Part shown: positions 55,663 through 64,000 of the stretch, piece after piece
How positions within the stretch are numbered: the first letter of the stretch is position 1
How the letters are laid out: the number at the start of each line of letters is the position of its first letter
Origin: Monocercomonoides exilis
Taxonomy: Eukaryota; Preaxostyla; Oxymonadida; Polymastigidae
Length of the DNA stretch: 64,000 nt
NCBI GenBank assembly: GCA_001643675.2
Contig: LSRY02000067.1
Coordinates: 205,242-269,241, forward strand
Direction: 5' to 3'
Position numbers and translations under genes: made by a program
The notes under the pieces: model-generated
What the model saw: the letters and a program-made list of their open reading frames with translations, nothing else
Databases searched by the model: none
Told to the model about the DNA's origin: nothing

Positions 55663-57510
55663 TTGTCAAATGCCCCTATCGTTCATGTTGGAACTGAAAA
55701 TAAAAGAAAAACACTCGGAAGATTGAATTTATTAGATTTGAACAGTCATCTCTTTGAGTGTGCGAATGGAATGATTCTAATTGAGGAAGTGATTTGGATG
55801 GTGCACTTTATGTTCATTCACTGCATGTTCAAGAAATGTGAATAATGGAGCGTTATTCTGTCAAAATTTGTTGAAAATCTCTCTCGAAAAATCCAATTTT
55901 TCATGTTATCAAGCGAGGAATGGAGGAGCAGTTGAAGTGTATGCTCCACAATCAAATTCCAAATATCACATTTTGGAAAATAAAGTCGAAAGTTATTCAA
56001 TAACATGCTGGTGTGGAATTGGTTGGTATTTTGTACAACAAACAATTCCTGCAAATGGTAAATTCCTGTTTTCCAAATGCAAGTTCATCTCAAATACAGG
56101 TGGTGATTCTGCTGGTTCTTTCACATTCAATTGGCCTCCACAAAATAAACCAAAACAATGCTTGCTCCAAGAGTGCCAGTTCATAAATAACAAAGTCGAA
56201 AATCCAACTACCTATGGTGGTGCTGCGTTGTGTTGCACAAGAACATATGATTGGATGAATGGAATGAAATTCATCACTTTCTGTTTCTTCAATGAAATAC
56301 AGCTACTAACGGAAGAGGAAATGATGTGTTTTTCAATGGTAATTCCATAACTCAATCTCCGTTTGAGAATTGCGGATCAACAACCCCAACAAAAAAAGTG
56401 CGGAACAACAACACAGCTGATAATGAGACTGTCAACAGCTCGCTCCCTCTCATAAGCCAGAACAAAAATGTTGCAAACAACGGAACAGATGTTGATGGCT
56501 GTGGAAGAACGCAACAGAATCGTTGCTCCACTATGGAGTATGCAATCTATGGCTTATTCTTTTAAAAGAGGCTTCCCTCACCCTCCTCAGCTCAACATTT
56601 GCTCCCACTCAAACACTTATCTTCCTTGCTTTTGACACATAAATCAAAGGAAATGGCACAGATACCATCACCATCGCATCAAGCGGAATTCTTCAATCAT
56701 CATCTTTTTTTTCAGCCATTTCTGCACTCTACCGACAGACTCAGGGCTCCCTCACAGTCTCTGCCCTCACCGTCACCCACAACTCCACAAATACCATCAC
56801 CCCCATCCTCTTCCACCTCTCCCAAAACTACCCTTCCCTCAACCTCAACACAACCACCATCACTGGAACAACTCCGTCTTCATCATCAATCACCACACCT
56901 CTCTTCTTCCTCACTGCTGGCTCCCTCGATCTCAACCACACAGCAATCACTCATCTCACCCTTAACAGCCAAAGCATCTTCCATCTCACCTCCCTCACCA
57001 CTCCCCTCACCCTCAACTCCTCCAACATCACCCACATCACCTCCACTATCACCCCCGCCAGCTGTGTCCTCTCCTCTGCTACCTCCCCTGCCCTCTCCCT
57101 CTCCCTCGCCAACTGCACCATCACCAACATCAACTCAGAACAGTTCAGCCAACAGACTGCCACCAGATGGCGGATGCATCTCATTCGCCTCATCTGCCAC
57201 TACCAACTCGTTTTCAGTGAGCAACACCACCTTCTCCGACTGTTGTGTGAGTGAGGATACAAGTTCTGGAGGAAGAGGCGGTGCTCTCATGATCGAGTTC
57301 AATGAAGGCTCACAAGTGTCAGAATCCTCCTTTGCCATCACCAATATCGTGTTTTCAGCCAACAAGGCCTGTGTCGGAAGAGATATGTATTTTGTGTGTG
57401 AATCATTTGTCGCTTCTGTGAAAGAGCCCTTGTTCACTTTCATGACAAGCATCACTCAGAAAGACAATTCGGCTGTTGGACATGACAGAACAGAAGCAAT
57501 TGGAATTTAG
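55663..57510 (+). pseudogene. pmp/pectin-lyase-like protein gene, broken
   Basis: Same surface-protein family as the cargo at 21-24 kb but another subtype (Thr/Ser/Asn-rich). Segments: 55838-56305 (YQARNGGAVEVYAPQS; SKCKFISNTGGDSAGSF); a frameshift near 56306; to about 56562 (NGRGNDVFFNGNSI; DVDGCGRTQQNRCSTMEYAI); a shift; 56568 to about 57155 (EASLTLLSSTFAPTQT; QGSLTVSALTVTHNSTNT; LTLNSSNITHITSTITP) with one TAA near 56640; another shift; and to 57510 (PPDGGCISFASSATTNSFSV; NKACVGRDMYFVCESF), ending TAG. The Cys-spaced GCGRTQQNRC segment is the family signature. Three shifts and at least one stop make it a pseudogene. The 3' half of the usual protein is missing. Confidence 0.8.
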
Positions 57511-58997
57511 ATTTATAAATCTTTATCAACAGGCATACAGCTGACAATGAATACGTGGAAAACATGTTTGGTGTCAAAGCAATGTATTTCTGGCTATCAA
57601 AGATGCCCTGCAAGTGCACACGCAATGCGACGGGGCTTCTGAAGAAGGTGAAGAACGTTGGTAAATAATAATAAACGTGCAGACAAATTGTGAATTTGTG
57701 CGCGCAATAGAAAAACCGAAGAAAGTTGTGGAGATGGCACACAAAATTGAAGAAAACTGCTCGTATGCGCATGTGATGAAATCAACATAACTTGTCGGAC
57801 ATGTATTCTCTTCTTTTATAGAATTATCTGTTAAATATGCCTTTTCATCAAAATTGCTTTCACTCATCGTTTCATCTTCTCAGACATGTTGAAGGCATGT
57901 GGCCTTGCGAAATCTCTCGAAAATTATCCCTGCAACTGTTTGTTCAAAGAAATCTTTTCCCACCTTGCTCCTTCTTCTTCCTGTTATTCTTTCAATCTCA
58001 AAATAAATTTTGTAGAGGCAACCTTCATGGATTGTGTGCCCGATGATCGACTATTCTTGATTTGACATTGTAGCATTTCATTTGTAAAATAATTTTTAAA
58101 GATATTCCTTGATAGAATAAATATTTCTTTCGTCTATCTGAGTAGGAATGAAAGGTGATGCTTGGCCCTGGATTTAACGGGAGTTGAATGAAATGGAAAT
58201 AGGAATATTTTTAATTCGTTCATCGAAGAAGATGTTGAAGAAGAAGAATGCATAGGAGAATGAATGTTGTGTGTGGAAAATGTCTGTCTGAGAAATTAAA
58301 GCTTTCAGATCGTATTTCTCAGAATGAGAATGTTTTCATTGGCTTATTTTGGAATTCATAAAAAGATGACGATAAGCTGAAGGAATTAAATAGCAAGGAA
58401 AAGAGGCAGATAAAGAAGGAAGAAGATGAAGTTGCAAAAATAGTTGAAGGAGTTGAAAAAGAAATAATAAGAAAAAGATGATGACGAGGAGGAAGAAGAA
58501 GATTATGAAAGCTATGAAGGTGGAGCAATTGAGAATTGTGAAACGCATTCAATCCTTTTAATAAAGATGTTGAAAATGACTTGAATGATGTCGACCGATA
58601 AAAACACATTATTCGATGAGTTGATTTCAGATGAAATAGACAATCTTCATCACAAAATATGTGAAAGGGAAAGAGATACAAACAGATGAAGAATGAAGTC
58701 CACAAATCGTTGATTGCCTTTGAGTGGTTGAACTGCTTTGTCCCTCAGAAAAAGAAAAATTATCTTTGTCCAATGATGTCAACAATTCAAATGAACTTCA
58801 TGTTTGATGAGGATATTGGCAGAGAATAATTCGAAATCGAAGAAGGCGTTGACAATTGATGAAGTTGACTTCAATTGCAAAAATTTCAAATGAAATAAGA
58901 AGAAAATGACGAATTTTATGATTATGTGATTGATGTGTCGATTCTGGCAATGAGCATCTTTTATTGAAGTGAGACTGTTGAGAATGATAGCGAAGGT
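57511..58997. other. Region without a clear gene; degenerate coding traces
   Basis: Plus-strand traces such as NCEFVRAIEKPKKVVEMAHK (about 57690-57750) and DDDEEEEEDYESYEGG (about 58480-58530) look formerly coding but sit between stops. No family recognised. Confidence 0.3.
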
Positions 58998-60170
58998 GAA
59001 GAAAAATAGAAGATGTCAGGTTTTTCAAGTCACGTTGGGCGATAGAAAAAACTGAATGTGTTCTGAATGTGAATTCTCATGCAGCTTATCAGCCCAGATA
59101 AAAGAGTCGCAACTGCAAAACATTCCGAACAAAAATGCCAAATAAACTGCTTTTCTCTTTCTTGCAAACTCATGTTAAGCATTGTCAGGCTATGCAGCAT
59201 GCAAAACAGATGGTAAGAAACGAATGACTTCGTTGAATGCAATCCAAACAAGAATCATCTCAAAACTTCTGGATCTTTTGCAAAGGATTTCAGGGCTTCC
59301 CTCTCTTTGTGGTATTCCTGTACTTGATCAATTTGTATTCATTGAAAGAACACCTTAAAAGAAAAATGAATGAAATAAAAGAAAATCAAACCATTTTTTT
59401 TTCTTGAAATATTTTCCTATCTCCAACTCACTCGAAATGATCAGCCCACCTGGCTTTCTTGCAATATAAAATTTCCTCTTGCCACAAAAAATTCAGACAA
59501 CTGGACAATAAATGGCTGGAATAGAAAGTCATTGAAAGCACAGAATCCATTGTGAAACGAGCTGTAATATCAGATTAAAACACATAATTTTTAAATAAAC
59601 AAGAAATCAACTCTTTTCAAAGACTTATTTAACGCCATTTCTTTGCTGATAGCTTTCCAACGGGTTTCGCGTAAATGGCAATGCGTTTGTCGTTAAGACC
59701 AGCTGAGTGTTTCGCTCTGTTCGCTTCCTCCATTGTCCTATGCTTCAATTCCCTTTCCTTTTCCACAAAGAAAATCTTCTCCCAAATAAAAAAATCACGC
59801 AAAATAAGTCCTGAGCATAAGATATACCAAGTACACAACATTTCGCTCGAAATGAACAAGCTGTTCATTTCAACTTTTCTAACATTTTAATCGCTTTTTT
59901 GTATCTTGCTTTATTCATTTTTCATTCAAAATATCACAGCCGATGTTGCATCATGTATTTTGCAACATATAACTTGATTCAAACTTCATGCAACTTCCCT
60001 CATCAATTCACTTTTTGGAAGCAATCGATGCAAACAGCCACCCGCTCCTCCATTTGAAGGCTAAATCCCTGTTCTTCTTCAATGCTATAACTCGCATGAG
60101 TGCATCTGTGTTTGCGCTCAATAGTAGCTCAAATATGCTCAGGCTGCTGCAAATAATTTATCAAAAATCT
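58998..60170 (-). pseudogene. Degenerate locus, copy 2 of two, unknown family
   Basis: Homologue of 34909-35990 in the same order: SLQMEERVAVCIDCFQK (about 60075-60020), KKAIKMLEKLK (about 59905-59870), FVEKERELKHRTMEEANRAK (about 59780-59720), FEMILVWIAFNEVIRFLPSV (about 59270-59200) and FIWHFCSECF (about 59130). Stops and frame changes throughout. The DNA between the pieces also aligns by eye. Confidence 0.55.
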
Positions 60171-60534
60171 TCACTAATAAAATTATAGGTTGCAGACCCT
60201 TATTAAATAACCAAACAATAAATGAATGTTTTGTTGCCCTTCGTCTTGCCTGTTTTGAGGTAAAAGAATGAAAATGATGCAGAGGAAAAAGTTTATGAAT
60301 GTGCATCTTCAGGTATTTTAATCGATATTTGTGACTCTTTTGAAGTAGATGTTCCTTCAACATTCAGAAAATGAACCAATATGTTGCTTCATCTTGATTT
60401 TTCCGAAGGCAGCAGGACCAGTAACAAATGTTTTATGGTGTGCATGGGGCATTACTGAATCACTGCTTATGCGATTTTATCTGTCCTTTTTTTATTATTA
60501 TGAAATAAATAAATTTTTTATTGACTTTTGAAAG
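60171..60534. other. Intergenic sequence
   Basis: No gene supported. Confidence 0.4.
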
Positions 60535-61345
60535 GGGCTTGGGCGATTGAACGATTTGAGGGACCTGGAGCAAAAAGAGAAAAGCGAAGAAATGGATGAA
60601 ATATGGGAAGATGTGAGATTTGAAGAGACGGGTGCGATTTGTGGAGTGGGTTGTTGAAAAGATAATCGAGAAAATTGTGGATGGAAAGGGATTGGGGTTG
60701 GTGTTGGGATTTTGGCGTTGGAGTATCGGGAGATGTTTTGAAGGGCCAAAGGTTAAACGGGACGGTGGCTTGTTTTTCTTTGAAAATGAAAAGATTTGAA
60801 AGTAAGAATTCTGATGAAGAGAAGAAAAACGAAAAATAAAAGGATGAAATGCTCCTGTGGGAATGTTTGCAATGGAACGTAATTCTGAATGAAGGCCTTT
60901 CAGTGGAATTGCTGTTGATTTGTGTGGCTTGCCTGCTGAAAGGTGTGTTGGAGAAAGAAGGAAAGGGAGGAGACTCAAAAAGAAGTTGAAATGAGTTTGC
61001 TCGGCTTGAGTCATTTTCACACAACGTTCAAGTGTGTCTTTTTTTTTTTTCAATTTTTTATTTTTTTTTTTGAAATGTATATATATTGAATAGGAAACAG
61101 ACAACGAGTGATATTTGAAGGAAGAAACAGGAAGCTTCAAGCGCAATCAGTTGCAGCACGATTTGAGGGGACTTGTAAATGGATGAGTTTTGGAGAAATT
61201 GATGAAGTGTTTGATGAAGCGCAGAGATGGAGGAAGTTAGAGTAAATGAGCTGGGTTTTGGAAGAGAAGATTCAAAAGAAGTGAAAGAGGTGGGAACGCA
61301 TGTGTATTGGAGAAGAGAATATGATGAGAGGATAAGAGAAGGGAG
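60535..61345 (+). pseudogene. Helical-repeat family protein, degenerate copy
   Basis: Weak but ordered matches to the family at 33 and 36 kb: GRLNDLRDLEQKEKSEEMDE (about 60541), EETQKEVEMSLLGLSHF (about 60967) at the pre-intron position, and EVRVNELGFGREDSKEVKEV (about 61227), equivalent to EVIVNELHFEREAARELKDL. These lie in different frames with stops between. A T-rich stretch at 61035-61075 sits where the family intron is expected. Not functional as read. Confidence 0.6.
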
Positions 61346-62321
61346 AGAATGACTGAACCCTGATGGGTGTGATTGAAAGAAGATGAAGAAGAGGAATTTG
61401 AAGAAATCAACATTTTCAGTTTCTGAGGGGAAAGAGGAGGCAACCACTCAAGAGCATTCGATGAACGATAGATATCCAAATTATTTGATATGGCTCAATC
61501 TGTTTGTGAATTTTTTGTGTTTATGTTTTTCTTATCAATATGAAGTTCATTTACCATATTCAATATTTTATCTCAATGACAGCATCACATGAAGCCTTTT
61601 CATTATCTTCTTCAGAAACATCATTCAATTGATTGCACATTTCTCTTTTACTTCATTTCTTCTTCTTATTCTTCTTTACCATCTTCTTCTTCATTCAACA
61701 AAAATGAAGCAATTCTTCAATTAAACAGTGCTTTCTCCAAGTATCTTAATTTTTCTGAAAAATGTTTTTTTCATCTTTCAACGTAACTTATGTTTATTCT
61801 TTTTCTCTTTCAACAGTGTCTGTTGTATTCTAATAAATTGCTTGTATTGTTTCAAAAGCATGATAGATTTTGTTCAATTGTCAGATGAATTGATTATTTA
61901 ACAAATAACAAAAAGTGATGAAATGTTCATGTTATCAAAAAATGAAAAAGAAATGAAAATTGGAAAATATGTGAACTTCAAAAAAATTTTTAAAACATAA
62001 AAACAAATAATAAACGATATTAGAATGATAACGAATAAATGAAATAAAAATTCGATGAAGATGCAGTTTCAGATACATTTCTTAAAGGTGAATTGTTTCT
62101 ATTTCTTGTCGCGATGGTGGACTTTTAGCATTTTTATGAGTCTTCTTCAAAAATTTCTCAAGCACGTTATATTTTTCAAAACATTTTAATGTTGAAATAA
62201 ATAATGTGAATATGGTTTTTCATTTCATAAAATGCATTTTTATTTAATCATAAAAAAATTGAATATATACATATATATTTTTAAGACTCAATAAAATACA
62301 AAACCAAAAAAAGTCACCATT
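61346..62321. other. Intergenic sequence
   Basis: No gene supported. A Glu/Lys-rich piece at 61385-61460 may belong to the degenerate copy upstream. AT-rich after 61800. Confidence 0.45.
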
Positions 62322-62702
62322 TCATGAAAATATGTCAAATTGAAAATCTCGATCACAAAAGTGGTCACTAATTTTCTTCAGATTTTGCAACAAACAGACA
62401 TAGATGGGGAAGCGGTTTGCGGAAATCTGAGAAAATTAGTGACCACTTTTGTGATCGCCAGTCATTTCAAGTTTCAGTTTTATAATAGTTCCGATCGTTC
62501 AACGGATCAAATCTGATGAGAACCTTAATAAAAGTGTTTTTCAAAATGACTGGCGATCACAAAAGTGGTCACTAATTTTTTCTCAGATTTCCGCACAAAC
62601 CGCTTCCCCACATCTTTTTATGTCTGTTTGTTGCAAAATCTGAAGAAAAATTAGTGACCACTTTTGTGATCGAGATTTTCAATTTGACATATTTTCATGA
62701 AA
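62322..62702. mobile_element. Fold-back element with nested palindromes
   Basis: Outer arms (about 62322-62470 and 62541-62702) are inverted copies with a few indels, sharing CATGAAAATATGTCAAATTG, GCAACAAACAGACAT and GGGGAAGCGGTTTG. Inside each arm GATCACAAAAGTGGTCAC occurs once in each direction, giving four copies in all and a palindrome within each arm. No coding capacity. Most likely a MITE or fold-back transposon. Confidence 0.8.
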
Positions 62703-62982
62703 ATTTTCGTATAGAAATATTTATTTATTATTTATATTTTTTTTTCATATATTTGTTTATGATTTATTGTTATTATGTTATTATAATTAGTTTTAATGAG
62801 AAACATTTATGCGTTGATTTTTGGAAAAAGACAAAAAATAGTGATATCAGTTTCCAATATCAATTCATCATTTTAATAAAATCAAATTGCATAAATACTT
62901 ATTTTTTGTGTGAAACATGGTGTTTTTCACCGAAAAAGAAATGTGACTTTTGTTCCATAATAAATTCAGAAAAATATAAACA
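62703..62982. other. Upstream region of the locus C gene
   Basis: AT-rich, 280 bases between the fold-back element and the start codon. It must contain the promoter if the gene is expressed; no motif recognised. Confidence 0.4.
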
Positions 62983-64000
62983 ATGAATATTTCCAAACCT
63001 CAATCGACTCTATATTCTCGATGCAAAGTATTATGGAATGAAATTAAGCGCATCGGCGGAGATGACGTGGATTCGTTACTTGCCTATTTGTTTTATTCTT
63101 ACAGGCAATCAACTTCTGTAATTAACGATTTACTGAAGACATTAAACGGTTTGATTTTTTATTTATTCATGTTTTATATAGAAAATTTCATGAACTGTCA
63201 TTGTTGTTATTTTCTTAACTATTAATTCAATATTTTTCTCATGAACAGAATATCACATAAAGCTGCTGGAAGACCTGTCTGTGGTGTACAACAACGCTCC
63301 TTTGCACACTCAGACAGTAATGCTGCAAGCGCTGTCACGCAACACATCATTATCCGATTTACAAGACTATGGATATGATGTCACAGAGGGAAAATTTATT
63401 TACGCGAAGCAAACGCTGAAGAAAAACCAAGGATTTATCATCACTCCTCTAAAACCTCATCTTCCGTCTTGCAAAAGTGGTTTGTTTTTATTTGAATTTT
63501 TTTGAATAATTTTCTCTGTTCATTTTAGGCTTAAATGAACAGGATTGGGAAAAGGGCAACAACTGGATGTTAGCCCATTCCACTGAAGCCTCAACTACTC
63601 TTCAATCAGCAAAGAAAAAGCAGCGAGCTGAGCCAGATTACACAAGATTTATAGATGAAGATGCCTGGGAAAATGAAATTGTTACAGAAAATTCTTCTTC
63701 AAAGAAAAAGAAATCTTCATTATCAGAAAAATCACATCAACAAAATAAAAAATCAAGTTCTATTTCGGAAAAAAATTCATCTGCATCAACTTTTTCATCG
63801 TCTGAAGCTATTGATGCTCCAATCAACACCCCAATAAGGAGAGAAAGGAGGTCAACAAAAAATAAAAAGAATAATTCAAATCACAAACGTCACTCTTCTC
63901 CATCTCCAATACCAATTCACAAATTCTTCAAAACAAAACAATCGTCAACATATTCTTCTTCTTCTCCTCTTCCTCCTTCTTCTTCCTTCTTCTTCTTCTC
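62983..64000 (+). CDS. USP-associated family protein, locus C (partial, runs off the window)
   Basis: Three exons: 62983-63148, 63249-63479 and 63529 to beyond 64000, with introns of 100 and 49 bases. Exon 1 is an N-terminal module (YSRCKVLWNEIKRIGG) comparable to those at 13.9 and 52.2 kb, ending at the same phase-1 intron. Exon 2 has SLSDLQDYGYDVTEGKFIYA, matching EYGYNIE of locus A. Exon 3 starts GLNEQDWEKGNNWM and becomes a Ser/Lys/Pro-rich linker (PIPIHKFFKTKQ, then poly-Ser) still open at the window edge. By analogy with loci A and B a USP domain should follow downstream; this is a prediction. The YGY block resembles small helical domains seen in transposon-associated proteins, which I cannot name with confidence. 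Confidence 0.72.
63149..63248 (+). other. Intron 1 of locus C
   Basis: 100 bases, GTTTGATTTT to ATGAACAG, phase 1. Confidence 0.75.
63480..63528 (+). other. Intron 2 of locus C
   Basis: 49 bases, GTTTGTTTTT to CATTTTAG, phase 1. Confidence 0.72.

Noticed and set aside
63900-63935. PIP-box-like motif PIPIHKFF in locus C as a PCNA-binding site.
   Set aside because: The consensus glutamine is absent and the motif lies in a low-complexity linker, so chance is likely.

Overview
The window is nuclear DNA of a eukaryotic protist. It is AT-rich, with short GT-AG introns, many DNA transposons and a DIRS-type retroelement. Two protein families point to an oxymonad (Metamonada, Preaxostyla), most likely Monocercomonoides or a close relative. 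One is a large cysteine-bearing 'polymorphic membrane protein'/pectin-lyase-like family. The other is a helical-repeat family of about 430 residues, with two nearly full-length copies and two fragments here. This assignment is recognition from memory and was not checked by a search. No tRNA, rRNA or organelle gene was found.

Layout. 0-17 kb is a transposon graveyard: a 291-bp-arm inverted repeat; decayed Tc1/mariner-type, DDE_Tnp_4-type, DIRS-type tyrosine recombinase and pogo/Tigger-type genes; several small TIR elements (MITEs); an AT minisatellite; and a broken ubiquitin-protease-like (USP) gene at 11.2-13.9 kb. 17.7-27.7 kb is one DIRS-like retroelement with 191-bp inverted terminal repeats. 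Its reverse transcriptase/RNase H gene is interrupted by a second element of 5,335 bp with 465-bp terminal inverted repeats and an 8-bp target duplication (CTGTCAGA). That element carries no visible transposase; its cargo is a broken host-like pmp gene. 28-38.5 kb holds host genes: an acidic, Ser-rich protein, two helical-repeat paralogues, a third fragment and one copy of a duplicated degenerate locus. 40-52 kb is dominated by low-complexity coding sequence, including a 4.2-kb purine-rich strand encoding a Glu/Lys/Arg protein. 52-55 kb holds an apparently intact USP-like gene with twenty 60-bp repeats. 55.6-57.5 kb is a second broken pmp gene. 59-61.4 kb repeats the degenerate locus and a degenerate helical-repeat copy. 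A fold-back element at 62.3-62.7 kb precedes a third member of the USP-associated family, which runs off the window end.

Relations. The three loci at 11.2-13.9, 52.2-55.1 and 63-64 kb share an N-terminal module, a low-complexity linker that differs at each locus and, where visible, a USP domain. I regard this family and the nested cargo element as the most interesting content. Many elements keep long open frames broken by single stop codons. Intact genes use ordinary CAA/CAG for glutamine and end in TGA, so I read the broken frames as decay, not recoding.
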